Assembly (NCBI RefSeq): GCF_024158125.1
Contig: NZ_JAMZFT010000003.1
Location: 248,001-312,000 of the forward strand
From: Futiania mangrovi
GTDB taxonomy: Bacteria > Pseudomonadota > Alphaproteobacteria > Futianiales > Futianiaceae
DNA: 64,000 bases
Direction of reading: 5' to 3'
Shown here piece by piece: positions 54,835 through 63,988 of the stretch. The notes under the pieces are model-generated. The model saw only the letters and a list, made by a program, of their open reading frames with translations, was not told where the DNA came from and did not search any database. Both the position numbers and the translations under genes were made by a program. Within the stretch, counting starts at the first letter, position 1, and the number at the start of each line of letters is the position of its first letter.

Positions 54835-55601
54835 AGCGCCAGCGCACGCCCCTCGCGCAGCACCTCCTCCGCGGCCGCCGTGTAGCGTTCCGGGCGGTCG
54901 TGGAGGACGAGGCCCGGCAACAGCCGCAAGGGCGTGCGCACGCCCTTGCGTGCCCGCACGATGACGCGCTTGGCGGGCTGGTCCGCGGCGGGCCACAGCG
55001 GAAAGACGGCTATGCCGCCGAAGCCGGGGGTAATCGCCGCCAGCGCCTCGTCCAGCCGCTCCGCCCTCAGAATCACGGTCAGGCGCCCGCGCGGGCGGAC
55101 GAAACGGGCGGCACGCGCGATCCATCCGCCCATGCCGAGCGGCCCGTCGCTGCGGGCACGCGCACGGACAGGGTCGGGCGCTGAGGGCCCCTTCGCCGGG
55201 TCGAAGAAGGGCGGGTTCGTCATCACCTCGTCGAAGGCGTTGGGCGCGATGCCGCCCGCATCCTCGCCGAGGTCGCCGCACAGCGCGGTCATGCGTGCGG
55301 CCCATCCGTTCGCCGCCGCGTTCTCATCGGCGAGGGCTGCCAGCGCCGGCTCGATCTCCAGCCCCGTGACGGACAGGCCTTCCGCGCCGGCATCCCGGGC
55401 GCGCGCCAGCAGCGCAAGCCCCGCCGTGCCCACGCCGCAGCCGGCGTCGAGAACCCGCATGGCTCTGCCAGCCTCCGGCAGAGGCACGGCGGCCGCAAGC
55501 AGCAGCGCGTCGCTGCCCGCCCGCAAGCCCCCGCGCGGCTGGCGCAGGCGCACGCGCCCGCCCATCAGCAGATCCTCGGTCAGGTCAGGCGCCGCTGTCA
55601 C
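54831..55601 (-). CDS. tRNA1(Val) adenine-N6 methyltransferase-like protein (TrmN6 type)
   Basis: A 256-residue class I methyltransferase. SAM motif I is VLDAGCGVGTAGLALLAR, and the catalytic NPPF motif lies in VMTNPPFFDPA; GSDALLLAAAVP near the N-terminus is the typical 'xGxDALLL' entry of TrmN6/YfiC enzymes, which methylate A37 of tRNA1(Val). Starts with GTG at 55599-55601, overlapping the 3' end of the DUF2007 gene by 17 bp, so translation is likely coupled. Confidence 0.82.
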   Translation of the reverse strand: MTAAPDLTEDLLMGGRVRLRQPRGGLRAGSDALLLAAAVPLPEAGRAMRVLDAGCGVGTAGLALLARARDAGAEGLSVTGLEIEPALAALADENAAANGWAARMTALCGDLGEDAGGIAPNAFDEVMTNPPFFDPAKGPSAPDPVRARARSDGPLGMGGWIARAARFVRPRGRLTVILRAERLDEALAAITPGFGGIAVFPLWPAADQPAKRVIVRARKGVRTPLRLLPGLVLHDRPERYTAAAEEVLREGRALAL

Positions 55602-55818
55602 CGGCCATCTCCCCGGCGAGGCCTGCCTCCTCCAGCACGCGGCGGGCCGCTGCGGCGTCCTCGTCGACAACCGCGATCCGGCGCGGAATGACGCCGATCG
55701 AGCCTTCGACCACGCTCATGTGCGTATCGAGGACAAGCGGCTCGATCCCCGCCTGGCGCAACGTGTCGGCCGCGAAGGACAGCGTGACGGGATCGTTGGT
55801 CCGTATCAGCACGATCAT
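55585..55818 (-). CDS. DUF2007 domain protein
   Basis: A 77-residue ferredoxin-like small protein: MIVLIRTNDPVTLSFAADTLRQAGIEPLVLDTHMSVVEGS followed by RRIAVVDEDAAAARRVLEEAGL, the whole DUF2007 domain. The family is thought to be a signal- or nucleotide-responsive module with unknown ligand. The ATG is at 55816-55818; the gene is divergent from the polyprenyl synthase and overlaps the downstream methyltransferase. Confidence 0.82.
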   Translation of the reverse strand: MIVLIRTNDPVTLSFAADTLRQAGIEPLVLDTHMSVVEGSIGVIPRRIAVVDEDAAAARRVLEEAGLAGEMAGDSGA

Positions 55819-55936
55819 CTGGCCCGCCCTCCCGCTCCTGCTGCGTCATCGTGGCGCCATCGTGGCCCACTTGATTCCGCGCGCATCTCATCCCTATGGT
55901 GCAGCCATATCAAACGGGGCAACGAAGGAACATCCC

Positions 55937-56962
55937 TTGGGTCTGGCAGATGCAGCGCAGACGACGCGCGGGCGGGGGCGGTCGGCATCGCCGATAGACC
56001 GGCTCATGGCGCTCGTCGCCGGCGACATGGAGGCGGTGAACGCGCTGATCGCGGAGCGCATGCGCTCCGGCGTGCCCATGATTCCCGACCTTGCGGGCCA
56101 TCTTATCAATTCCGGCGGCAAGCGGCTGCGCCCCATGCTGACGCTGGCGGCGGCGCGGCTCTCGGGCTATTCGGGTCAGGACCATGTGAAGCTCGCCGCG
56201 ACCGTGGAATTCATCCACACTGCCACCCTTCTGCACGACGACGTCGTCGACGGCAGCGACATGCGCCGGGGCAAGGCCGCGGCCAACATCCTTTGGGGCA
56301 ACAAGCCGAGCGTCCTCGTCGGCGACTTCCTGTTCTCGCGCGCCTTCCAGCTGATGGTCGAGACGGGCTCGCTGCGCGTCCTCGACATCCTGTCAAACGC
56401 CTCCGCCGTGATCGCGGAGGGCGAGGTGATGCAGCTCACCACCACCAACAACATCGCCACGACCGAAGACACCTACATGCAGGTGATCGCGGCCAAGACG
56501 GCGGCCCTCTTCTCCGCCGCGACCGAGGTCGGTGCCGTGGTTGCCGGCCTGCCGGAGGAGAAGGCGGGCGCGCTCGCCACGTACGGCCGCAGCTTCGGCA
56601 TCGCCTTCCAGCTGATCGACGACGTGCTGGACTACGGCGGTACGTCGGAGACCCTCGGCAAGTCCGTGGGCGACGATTTCCGCGAGGGCAAGGTCACGCT
56701 GCCCATGCTGCTTGCCCACGCGCGCGGCACTGCCGAGGAAAAGGCGTTCTGGACCCGCGTGGTGATCCCGACGCAACAGCGCGAAGGCGATCTGGAACGG
56801 GCGATCGAACTGATGTCCGCGCGCGGCGCGCTGGCCGACACGGTGGAGGCGGCCCGCCGGCATGGCGAGGCGGCCAAGCAGGCGCTCGGCGGCTTCCCCG
56901 CGATGCCGGAGCGCGAGGTGCTGACCGACATCGTCGATTTCTGCGTCGAGCGCGCTTACTAG
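55937..56962 (+). CDS. Trans-polyprenyl diphosphate synthase (octaprenyl/decaprenyl type)
   Basis: A 341-residue prenyl chain elongase that makes the side chain of ubiquinone. Both Asp-rich motifs are present: LLHDDVVDGSDMRRG (first) and LIDDVLDYGG (second), with GGKRLRPMLTLAAARL, GDFLFSRAFQLMV and GEVMQL. The start is best taken as TTG at 55937, because AAGGA precedes it at the right distance and the product then matches the family length; otherwise an internal ATG would cut conserved sequence. Chain length cannot be read reliably. Confidence 0.88.
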   Translation: MGLADAAQTTRGRGRSASPIDRLMALVAGDMEAVNALIAERMRSGVPMIPDLAGHLINSGGKRLRPMLTLAAARLSGYSGQDHVKLAATVEFIHTATLLHDDVVDGSDMRRGKAAANILWGNKPSVLVGDFLFSRAFQLMVETGSLRVLDILSNASAVIAEGEVMQLTTTNNIATTEDTYMQVIAAKTAALFSAATEVGAVVAGLPEEKAGALATYGRSFGIAFQLIDDVLDYGGTSETLGKSVGDDFREGKVTLPMLLAHARGTAEEKAFWTRVVIPTQQREGDLERAIELMSARGALADTVEAARRHGEAAKQALGGFPAMPEREVLTDIVDFCVERAY

Positions 56963-56972
56963 ACCTTCTGCA

Positions 56973-57866
56973 TCACGCCCCGACGGCACCCGCCGCCGTC
57001 CAGCCGCGCACGCCGAGGTTCGCCTGAAGCGCGTCAGCCGCAGCCCGCGCCGCGCTCTCGTCGTGGAACAGGCCGAACACCGTTGCCCCGCTTCCCGACA
57101 TGCGGGCGCACCTGCAGCCGGGCTGCGCGGCCATCGCGGCGTGCGTCCGGCCGATCTCCGGCGCCAGCGCGCGAGCCGCCCCCTCGAGGTCGTTCCGGGT
57201 CTGCGCGAGCCAGGCGAGAAAGGCCTCCACACCGTCCCACCCGCCCCCGGGGATCGCCGGAAGCGGCGGATTGTCCGCCGACGCGAGCGCCTTGAACACC
57301 GGCCCGGTCGGCACTGCCACGCCCGGATTGGCGAGCGCGAGCCACAGGCCCCCGGGCAGTGCGACCGGATCCAGAACCTCCCCCACCCCGCGCATGCGGG
57401 CGGCATGGCCTGCGAAGCACACCGGCACGTCGGCGCCGAGGGCTGGCGCGATCCCGCTGCCGGCGAGTGCGGCGCGGTCGAGGCCCCACACCTCCGCCAG
57501 CGCATCCATGGCTGCGGCGGCATCCGCCGAGCCGCCGCCGATACCCGCTTCCGCCGGCAGATGCTTGTCAAGCGCGATTGTCACGGGGCCCGCCGCATGC
57601 CCCTCGCCCCGCGCCCAGGCGCGAACCGCATCGCGCGCCCGCACGACGAGGTTGCCCGCGCCCGTCGGGACAGGCCCCGCGCGCGGTCCCGTCACCGCGA
57701 ACCCGTCCGCGCCGGAGGGCGCAACCGTCAGCCGGTCCGCCACGCCGTCCGCGAAGACCACGAGGCTGTCGAGCAGGTGATAGCCGTCGGCCCGCCGGCC
57801 CGTGACGTGCAGCGCCAGGTTGACCTTGGCCCGCGCGGCCCGCGCGGCCCCGGCTTGTGCCTTCAA
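56973..57866 (-). CDS. ispE: 4-diphosphocytidyl-2-C-methyl-D-erythritol kinase
   Basis: GHMP kinase of the MEP isoprenoid pathway, 297 residues. The N-terminal [26 protein letters not shown], the ATP-binding [17 protein letters not shown] and the late [13 protein letters not shown] are the IspE signatures. Start is likely TTG (57864-57866) behind a GGGGGCGG tract, just after the TPR gene's stop (16 bp). Sits head-to-head in function with the polyprenyl synthase, which consumes its pathway products, though transcribed convergently. Confidence 0.9.
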   Translation of the reverse strand: MKAQAGAARAARAKVNLALHVTGRRADGYHLLDSLVVFADGVADRLTVAPSGADGFAVTGPRAGPVPTGAGNLVVRARDAVRAWARGEGHAAGPVTIALDKHLPAEAGIGGGSADAAAAMDALAEVWGLDRAALAGSGIAPALGADVPVCFAGHAARMRGVGEVLDPVALPGGLWLALANPGVAVPTGPVFKALASADNPPLPAIPGGGWDGVEAFLAWLAQTRNDLEGAARALAPEIGRTHAAMAAQPGCRCARMSGSGATVFGLFHDESAARAAADALQANLGVRGWTAAGAVGA

Positions 57867-57882
57867 GGCCGCCCCCTTCGCG

Positions 57883-59658
57883 TCAGTCGGAGCCGGAAGC
57901 GGCGGTTTCGGTCTCGCGGCGCCCCTCGGTCTCCGATTTCTCGACGGCGTCGAGGCCGCGGGCGATCTTGTCCTCGATCCGGACGCGGGCGCCTTCCTCG
58001 GGCTCCAGGTCGAGCGCATGGCTCCACTGGAAGCGCGCCTCCAGCTTGCGCCCAACCTTCCAGTAGGCATCGCCCAGGTGATCGTTGATGACCGGATCGT
58101 GCGGGGCGAGCGAGATCGCGCGTTCGAGGTGCAGCACCGCGGCCTCGTAATTGCCCAGCCGGTACTCGGCCCAGCCGAGGCTGTCGATGATGTAGCCGTC
58201 GTCGGGCCGCTGCTCGACCGCGCGCTCGACCATGCCGATGGCCTTCTCAAGGTGCAGGCCCTTGTCGATCCAGCTGTAGCCCAGGTAGTTCAGCACCAGC
58301 GGCTGGTCCGGATTGAGGTCGAGCGCGGCGAGGAAATCCTGCTCCGCACGATCCCATTGGCCAGCCCGCTCCAGCGCCACCCCGCGCGAATAATAGACCG
58401 ACCAGTCGCGCGGCCCGGGCGCGTCGATCATGGCAATCGCCGCATCGTAGTGCACGATCGACTCTGCGAACCGCTCACGCGCGCGCAGGATGTTGGCGAG
58501 TGCCAGATGCGGCTCCCGCCGGTCCGGACGCGATTCCGCGAGACCGCGCAGCAGCGCTTCCGCCTCGTCGAGCCTGTCGAGTTCGTCGAGCGCGTAGGCC
58601 TTGCGCAGGATGGCGTGCCAGCGCAGCCGCGAGTCGGCGGGCACGGCCTCGTAGAGGGCGACCGCACGCTCCCAGCGGCCGTTGTTCTCGAGCACTTCGG
58701 CAAGCAGCACCTGTGCGAGCGGGAAACCCGGACGGATGAAACGCGCGAGGTTCAGATAGACCGGGGCCGTCTCGGCACCGCGGTCCTGGGCCAGCGCCGC
58801 GCCGACCGAAAACATCACCTCGGCCGCACCCGCAGCCGCATCCGGGACGGCGCGCGGAAGCGTTCCCCCGCCCTCGATCACATCGCGCGCCGTCGAAACG
58901 ATGAAGTCCGCCACGTGCCGCTCGGCCAGGTCGCGCAGCAGCGCCAGTGCCTTTGCCTGCTGCCCCATCGCCTGAAGCTCCGCCGCGAAGGCGACCGCGG
59001 CACGCCCGCTCAGCGCCGTGTTGAGTGCGATCGCATCGGAAAAGGCCGCTTCCGCCGCGGCTGCATCGCCAAGCGCCGAGGCAATGAGGGCGCGGTGGTA
59101 ATCGCGGAAGAACTCGAACGCCGGGCGGCCGGACAGGGCATCGACCGCCGCGAAGGCGCCCTCGGCATCCCCCTCGCCCACCGCGATCCAGGCCTTGAGC
59201 AGCCCCGCGACCAGGGCGTTGAATGCCCCCGGAGCAGCCGTGTCCAGCACCTCACGCGCCTGCGCAAGCCGGCCCGAACGGACATGGTCCGCGACGAGCG
59301 CCAGCGAGGCGAAGGCGTGTTGCGGCTCCTCGCCCACGACCGCGGGCGCAAGGGCCACGGCCTCCGTCACGCGCCCGTCGGAGAGCAGCATGGTGAAGGC
59401 GCGCTCCCGCAGGACGGGATCGTCGGGCGCGAGCGCCATGGCTGCCCGGAAATGATCGGCAGCCGCGCCCGTGTCGCGCGTCATGTGGGCGTGGCGGGCC
59501 GCCAGATAGCTGCCAAGCAGCGTTGCCGGCGCCTCGGCAGCGGCGTTTCCGGCCTTTGCAGTGCTGCGCACCTCCGTCTCCGCCAGGGCGCCTGAACCTG
59601 CAAGCGTACCCGAAAGCGACAGGCAGAGGGCGAGTGCAAAGGCGTGCGTGCGTGGCAT
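57883..59658 (-). CDS. Exported TPR-repeat protein
   Basis: A 591-residue protein with a signal peptide (about 1-26, [21 protein letters not shown] to ALA-E) followed by some ten tetratricopeptide repeats, clearest at [33 protein letters not shown]-like segments in the C-terminal third ([38 protein letters not shown]). Probably a periplasmic or outer-membrane scaffold. A Cys at residue 12 is not in a good lipobox. GGGAG ten bases before the ATG at 59656-59658 favours it over the ATG three codons earlier. Confidence 0.82.
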   Translation of the reverse strand: MPRTHAFALALCLSLSGTLAGSGALAETEVRSTAKAGNAAAEAPATLLGSYLAARHAHMTRDTGAAADHFRAAMALAPDDPVLRERAFTMLLSDGRVTEAVALAPAVVGEEPQHAFASLALVADHVRSGRLAQAREVLDTAAPGAFNALVAGLLKAWIAVGEGDAEGAFAAVDALSGRPAFEFFRDYHRALIASALGDAAAAEAAFSDAIALNTALSGRAAVAFAAELQAMGQQAKALALLRDLAERHVADFIVSTARDVIEGGGTLPRAVPDAAAGAAEVMFSVGAALAQDRGAETAPVYLNLARFIRPGFPLAQVLLAEVLENNGRWERAVALYEAVPADSRLRWHAILRKAYALDELDRLDEAEALLRGLAESRPDRREPHLALANILRARERFAESIVHYDAAIAMIDAPGPRDWSVYYSRGVALERAGQWDRAEQDFLAALDLNPDQPLVLNYLGYSWIDKGLHLEKAIGMVERAVEQRPDDGYIIDSLGWAEYRLGNYEAAVLHLERAISLAPHDPVINDHLGDAYWKVGRKLEARFQWSHALDLEPEEGARVRIEDKIARGLDAVEKSETEGRRETETAASGSD

Positions 59659-59751
59659 TGTGCGCATCTCCCGGTCCGAGGGGTCAGCGTAAGGTCCCCT
59701 CCCTTCCTAAGGAATGAACAAATCCGGGCAAAGGCAAGGCATGGCGCCGAG

Positions 59752-59785
59752 AAAAACCCCCGCGAAGCGGTCTTCGCGGGGTTTT
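59752..59785 (-). terminator. Intrinsic terminator of the ETF-QO gene
   Basis: CCCCGCGAAG (59758-59767) and CTTCGCGGGG (59772-59781) pair perfectly over a 4-base loop. Read on the minus strand the stem is followed by GTTTTTCTC; on the plus strand by TTTT. It separates the ETF-QO gene (stop 59814) from the TPR gene downstream. Confidence 0.85.
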
Positions 59786-59813
59786 CTGCAGGCACGGGGA
59801 GGCGCCGGGCGCC

Positions 59814-61484
59814 TCACATGTTCGGATAGGTCGGGCCACCGCCGCCCTCGGGCGTGGCCCAGTTGATGTTCTGTGCCGGGTCCTTGATGTCGCACGTCTT
59901 GCAGTGGACGCAGTTCTGCGCGTTGATCACGAAGCGGTCCTCGCCGCTCGCCTCGTCCTTCACGAACTCGTAGACGCCCGCCGGGCAATAGCGCTGGCTG
60001 GGGCCAGCGTAGACCGGCAGGTTCTTCTGCACCGGGATCGCGGGATCCTTGAGCTGCAGGTGGATCGGCTGGTCCTCCTCGTGGTTCGTCCCAGAGAAGG
60101 AGACGTTGGTCAGCCGGTCGAAGGAGATCACGCCGTCGGGCTTGGGATAGTCGATCGGCTTGAACTCCGAGGCAGGCTTGAGACAGGCATGATCCGGCTT
60201 GCCGTGCTTCATCGTCCCGAAGAAGGAGAAGCCGAAGAGGTCGTTCGTCCACATGTCGAGGCCGCCCAACGCAAGACCGCCAACGAGGCCGAACTTCGAC
60301 CACATCGGCTTCACATTGCGCACCTTCTTCAGGTCCTTGTAGACGGACGAGCCGCGATAGGCCTCCTCGTACGCATCCAGCGTGTCGCCCTCACGTCCCT
60401 CCGCGATGGCAGCGAACGCGCTCTCGGCAGCGAGCATGCCCGTCTTCATCGCGTTGTGGCTGCCCTTGATGCGCGGCACGTTCACGAAGCCTGCCGAGCA
60501 GCCGATCAGAACACCGCCGGGGAACGCCAGCTTCGGCACCGACTGGAAACCGCCCTCGGTGATCGCGCGCGCGCCGTAGGCGATGCGCCGCCCGCCCTCC
60601 AGCACCGGCTCGATCAGCGGGTGATGCTTGAAGCGCTGGAACTCCTGGTATGGCGACAGATACGGGTTCTCGTAGTTCAGATGCACCACGAAGCCGATGG
60701 ACACGAGATTGTCCTCGAGGTGGTACATGAACGAGCCGCCGCCGGTCTTCGTGCCGAGCGGCCAGCCCATGGTGTGCGTGACCTGGCCCTGGCGGTGGTT
60801 CTCCGGCTTGACCTCCCAAAGCTCCTTCAGGCCGATGCCGAACTTCTGCGGGTCGCGCCCGTCCGACAGCTTGAATTCGGAGATCAGCCGCTTGGCGAGC
60901 GAGCCGCGCACGCCCTCGGCGACCATCACGTACTTGCCGTTCAGCTCCATCCCCGGCTGGTAGTCGCCCTTGTGGCTGCCGTCACGCCCGATCCCCATGA
61001 CGCCCGCGACCACGCCCTTGACCGATCCGTCCTCGCGGTAGACGAGGTCGGAGGCCGCGAAGCCCGGATAGATCTCGACGCCCAGCGCCTCGGCCTGTTC
61101 GGCGAGCCAGCGGCAGACATTGCCGAGCGAGACGGCGTAATTGCCATGGTTCGACATGAGCGGGGGCATGACGAAATTGGGGATGCGAACCGCGCCCTCG
61201 ACGCCGAGCATATAGAAGCGGTCGTCCGTGACGGGCGTGTTGAGCGGCGCGCCCTTCTCCTTCCAGTCGGGAATGAGCTCGTTGAGCGCGACAGGATCGA
61301 CGACGGCGCCGGAGAGAATGTGTGCGCCGACCTCGGCCCCTTTCTCCAGCACGCAGACCGCAAGCTCGGTCTCCGCCTCCGCGGCGAGCTGTTTCAGACG
61401 GATCGCCGCAGAGAGACCCGCAGGCCCCGCGCCGACGATCACCACGTCATAGTCCATCGCATCGCGCTCGACCGCTTCGGTCAT
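59814..61484 (-). CDS. Electron-transfer flavoprotein-ubiquinone oxidoreductase
   Basis: Inner-membrane enzyme passing electrons from ETF, hence from fatty- and amino-acid dehydrogenases, to ubiquinone. The 556 residues show FAD binding (DVVIVGAGPAGLSAAIRLKQL), EVGAHILSGAVVDP, the membrane-facing GCSAGFVNVPRIKGSHNAMKTGM-like region, and the C-terminal [4Fe-4S] set: YCPAGVYEF and NCVHCKTCDIKDP. It ends PEGGGGPTYPNM as the family does. The ATG at 61482-61484 (MTEAVERDAMDYD) is used; ATG 61506-61508 is possible. Confidence 0.95.
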   Translation of the reverse strand: MTEAVERDAMDYDVVIVGAGPAGLSAAIRLKQLAAEAETELAVCVLEKGAEVGAHILSGAVVDPVALNELIPDWKEKGAPLNTPVTDDRFYMLGVEGAVRIPNFVMPPLMSNHGNYAVSLGNVCRWLAEQAEALGVEIYPGFAASDLVYREDGSVKGVVAGVMGIGRDGSHKGDYQPGMELNGKYVMVAEGVRGSLAKRLISEFKLSDGRDPQKFGIGLKELWEVKPENHRQGQVTHTMGWPLGTKTGGGSFMYHLEDNLVSIGFVVHLNYENPYLSPYQEFQRFKHHPLIEPVLEGGRRIAYGARAITEGGFQSVPKLAFPGGVLIGCSAGFVNVPRIKGSHNAMKTGMLAAESAFAAIAEGREGDTLDAYEEAYRGSSVYKDLKKVRNVKPMWSKFGLVGGLALGGLDMWTNDLFGFSFFGTMKHGKPDHACLKPASEFKPIDYPKPDGVISFDRLTNVSFSGTNHEEDQPIHLQLKDPAIPVQKNLPVYAGPSQRYCPAGVYEFVKDEASGEDRFVINAQNCVHCKTCDIKDPAQNINWATPEGGGGPTYPNM

Positions 61485-61735
61485 GGTGCTACACCCCCTC
61501 TCGTTCATGTTGCCGCCGCCGAAGTCCGTCCGTATCGCGCGGCGGACAGGGCGGCTCAGCCCGCCCGGCACTTCCTGTTGTCTATTTGGCTAAAGCGGCT
61601 TGGACGTTTGGTCAATGCGCAGGCACGTGCGCGGGTTCCCTGCAGGCATGCGTCCGCCCGGGGATGGCAGCGCCACCCGGGCTGCGCTAAGGTCTGAGGG
61701 ATTGAAGACCATCTCTGCCGGAAAGGAGACCACCC

Positions 61736-62029
61736 ATGACCGGATCGAGCGCCGGCCTCCACGCCCCGCGCGAGCGCCTGACCAAGGAGACGCTTGCCAT
61801 GCACCAGGCGATCGTCTCGATCATGGAGGAACTGGAAGCCGTCGATTGGTACCGCCAGCGCGCCGACGACTGCGACGACCCGGAACTGAAGGCGATCCTG
61901 CTGCACAACATGCGCGAGGAGATGGAGCACGCCGTCATGGTGATGGAGTGGATGCGCCGCAACAACGCGGACTTTGCCAAGTATCTGAAGGAATTTCTCT
62001 ACAGCGACGGCGACATCGTCGATCACTGA
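61736..62029 (+). CDS. Encapsulated-ferritin-type (EncFtn) protein without cargo tail
   Basis: A 97-residue two-helix ferritin-like protein. Residues 22-90 closely follow the Rhodospirillum rubrum encapsulated ferritin as I recall it: [29 protein letters not shown] and [17 protein letters not shown]. Iron-site residues E32, E62 and H65 fall at the same positions. EncFtn forms decamers and oxidises Fe(II) inside encapsulin shells. Here the protein ends DGDIVDH, with no encapsulin-targeting peptide, and no encapsulin gene follows. AAGGAGA before the ATG supports the start. Confidence 0.88.
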   Translation: MTGSSAGLHAPRERLTKETLAMHQAIVSIMEELEAVDWYRQRADDCDDPELKAILLHNMREEMEHAVMVMEWMRRNNADFAKYLKEFLYSDGDIVDH

Positions 62030-62052
62030 GCGGAGGAACGGGCACGGCGGAC

Positions 62053-62919
62053 GTGGACCCCGGACACTCACGAACGAGCGGTGAGGACCTCGCCGATCTG
62101 ATCTGGCAGATCGAGATGGGGGCGGACGAGTGCGTCCGGGCCGCACCCTGCGACTGGTTCGCGCTACGGCAGGAGGAACAGGCGCCCGCGCACGGCCGCT
62201 CCGCGGCTGCCGGACAGCGCACGGCCCCGCCCCGGTCTACGCGCGCTCCCGCACCCGCCCCTGCGCCGGCCCCACGGCCGCAAGCCCCGATTCTCGGCAC
62301 GGAGACCGCGGCCGCGAGCGCGAGCGAAGCCGCGGCGGCCTGCACCACGCTCGACGCATTGCGCAACGCGCTTGCGGCCTTCGAGGGATGCCCGCTCAAG
62401 GCGACCGCGCGCAATCTCGTCTTTTCCGATGGGACCCCGGAGGCCCGCGTCATGGTCGTGGGCGAGGCGCCGGGGCTTGAGGAAGACCGCGAGGGCCGAC
62501 CCTTCGTCGGACGGTCGGGGCAGCTGCTCGACCGCATCCTCGCGTCCATCGGGCTTTCCCGAGGTGCGGAGGACCCCGCGCACGGCGTCTTCATCTCGAA
62601 CGTGATCTTCTGGCGCCCGCCCGGCAACCGCAAGCCGACGGAGGCAGAGACCGCAGCCTGCCTGCCCTTTATCCGGCGCGCCATCGCGCTGGCCGAGCCG
62701 GACATCCTCGTGCTTGCGGGCGCGACGCCCGCGCAACAGCTGCTCGGCACAACCGAAGGCATCACGCGGCTGCGCGGCCGGTGGAAAACCTATGACACGG
62801 GCACCCGCCATATCCCGTGCCTGCCGACGCTTCACCCGGCGTATCTGCTCCGGACGCCCTCGGCAAAGCGCCTCGTCTGGTCCGACATGCTGTCCCTGAA
62901 AGCCAGACTGTCCGCCTGA
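62053..62919 (+). CDS. Uracil-DNA glycosylase superfamily protein (family 4-like)
   Basis: A 288-residue protein: N-terminal [14 protein letters not shown], a Pro/Ala-rich linker (about 50-85), and the UDG domain with [19 protein letters not shown] (motif A), [33 protein letters not shown] and the catalytic-loop [10 protein letters not shown]. It removes uracil from DNA. The third cluster Cys usual in family 4 (KCRPP) is Trp here (FWRPP), and only one Cys is seen in GCPLKATA, so a four-Cys [4Fe-4S] site is doubtful. GTG 62053 is chosen to keep the conserved WQIEMGADE region. Confidence 0.82.
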   Translation: MDPGHSRTSGEDLADLIWQIEMGADECVRAAPCDWFALRQEEQAPAHGRSAAAGQRTAPPRSTRAPAPAPAPAPRPQAPILGTETAAASASEAAAACTTLDALRNALAAFEGCPLKATARNLVFSDGTPEARVMVVGEAPGLEEDREGRPFVGRSGQLLDRILASIGLSRGAEDPAHGVFISNVIFWRPPGNRKPTEAETAACLPFIRRAIALAEPDILVLAGATPAQQLLGTTEGITRLRGRWKTYDTGTRHIPCLPTLHPAYLLRTPSAKRLVWSDMLSLKARLSA

Positions 62920-62975
62920 CCCCCGTCCCATTTACAGACAACCAGGGTCAAACTTCGTTAACCATAAATAACCGA

Positions 62976-63005
62976 TTGCGCTATATCGTTCCATTCTGCT
63001 ACATT
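62976..63005 (+). promoter_or_regulatory. Candidate promoter of the EF-hand gene
   Basis: TTGCGC (62976-62981), 18-base spacer, TACATT (63000-63005), within an AT-rich 131-bp gap. Matches are partial. Confidence 0.35.
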
Positions 63006-63050
63006 TCCCTGACATCCGTGGCTGGATCATTGTCAGAGGAGTGCTGGGGT

Positions 63051-63920
63051 ATGGAAAGCCAGATCCTATCGTCCGGAATCGACACAAAGTACCAGGAGAT
63101 TGCCGGGGACGACGGCAAGATGACCTTCTGGGAGTTTGCAGACGCAGTCCGCAACGACGACAAGCTTCTGAAGCAGTTCGACAAGAACGGCGACGGGCGC
63201 CTCGGTTGCTGCGAGACGGTGAAGCTCTATTGGGACGTCATGAAGGGCTGCAAGATCGACGAGGACCGCGTGCGCGAGGTCCTCGGCGAGGCCGGCTACG
63301 GCGAAATGGACGAGGTTGGCGAGCAGTGCTGCCCCCCGTCTCCCTGCTCCTGCAACTGCGCCGGCGAAACGGACGGCGCCGAAGGGGCTGACGGCGCCGA
63401 CGACAGCGACATGACCCTCGGCGGCAATGCCCCGGCGACGGGGACCGGCGCAACCGGTGCAACCGGCGCAACTGGTGCCGACGACGGATGCTGCGCATGC
63501 GATGACGGCACCGAGGGCGCATCTCCCGACCGCGCCGCCGTCCTGGACGACGTGCTCGACCACCTGTCCGACGACGACCAGGTCTCCTTCGCCGAATTCC
63601 AGGGCCTCTACGGCAAGCATGGCGATGGCTCCATGTCCGCCGAAGACCTGCGGGACGCCTACAACGGTCTCGACAGCTTCGATGCGGAAAGCGTGACAGA
63701 TGGCCTGATGCATGCGTTCGGCGCAGGCACGTCCCTGTTGGACGACCTGCTCGATATGCTGGCCTACGACGGGCAGATCACGTTCGCGGAGTTCAAGGCG
63801 CTGATCGCCAAGCATGGCGGGTCGGACATGAGCGATGCGGAGCTGCGCGACCTCTACCGCAACGCCAACAGCTTCGACGCCGCAAGCATGCAGACGGCGG
63901 CCGACAGCGCGCTTGCCTGA
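63051..63920 (+). CDS. Cys-rich EF-hand-like protein with collagen-like stretch
   Basis: A 289-residue acidic protein. One canonical calcium loop, DKNGDGRLGCCE (44-55), has all six ligand positions. Degenerate EF motifs flank it (GDDGKMTFWEF near 19, SDDDQVSFAEF, LAYDGQITFAEF), giving two lobes. Between them lie Cys clusters (CCPPSPCSCNC and CCACDD) and a Gly-x-Thr tract GTGATGATGATGA. There is no signal peptide. Calcium or other metal binding and disulfide or metal clustering are plausible; I know no characterised homologue. It stands alone with its own promoter candidate and a strong terminator. Confidence 0.8.
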   Translation: MESQILSSGIDTKYQEIAGDDGKMTFWEFADAVRNDDKLLKQFDKNGDGRLGCCETVKLYWDVMKGCKIDEDRVREVLGEAGYGEMDEVGEQCCPPSPCSCNCAGETDGAEGADGADDSDMTLGGNAPATGTGATGATGATGADDGCCACDDGTEGASPDRAAVLDDVLDHLSDDDQVSFAEFQGLYGKHGDGSMSAEDLRDAYNGLDSFDAESVTDGLMHAFGAGTSLLDDLLDMLAYDGQITFAEFKALIAKHGGSDMSDAELRDLYRNANSFDAASMQTAADSALA

Positions 63921-63961
63921 TACCGGCGCCCCGGAGAGGGGCGCATCGCAACCCCGACACC

Positions 63962-63988
63962 AAGGCCGGCGGGCATCCCGCCGGCCTT
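63962..63988 (+). terminator. Intrinsic terminator of the EF-hand gene
   Basis: AAGGCCGGCGGG (63962-63973) and CCCGCCGGCCTT (63977-63988) form a perfect 12-bp stem with a 3-base loop, followed by TCCT. The T-tail is short beyond the stem, but the stem itself ends in TT. Confidence 0.8.

Noticed and set aside
63421-63490. Short direct repeats (GCAACCGGTGCAACCGGCGC type) as a CRISPR-like or minisatellite array
   Set aside because: They encode the Gly-Ala-Thr tract inside the EF-hand protein and keep frame; units are 9 bases without spacers.
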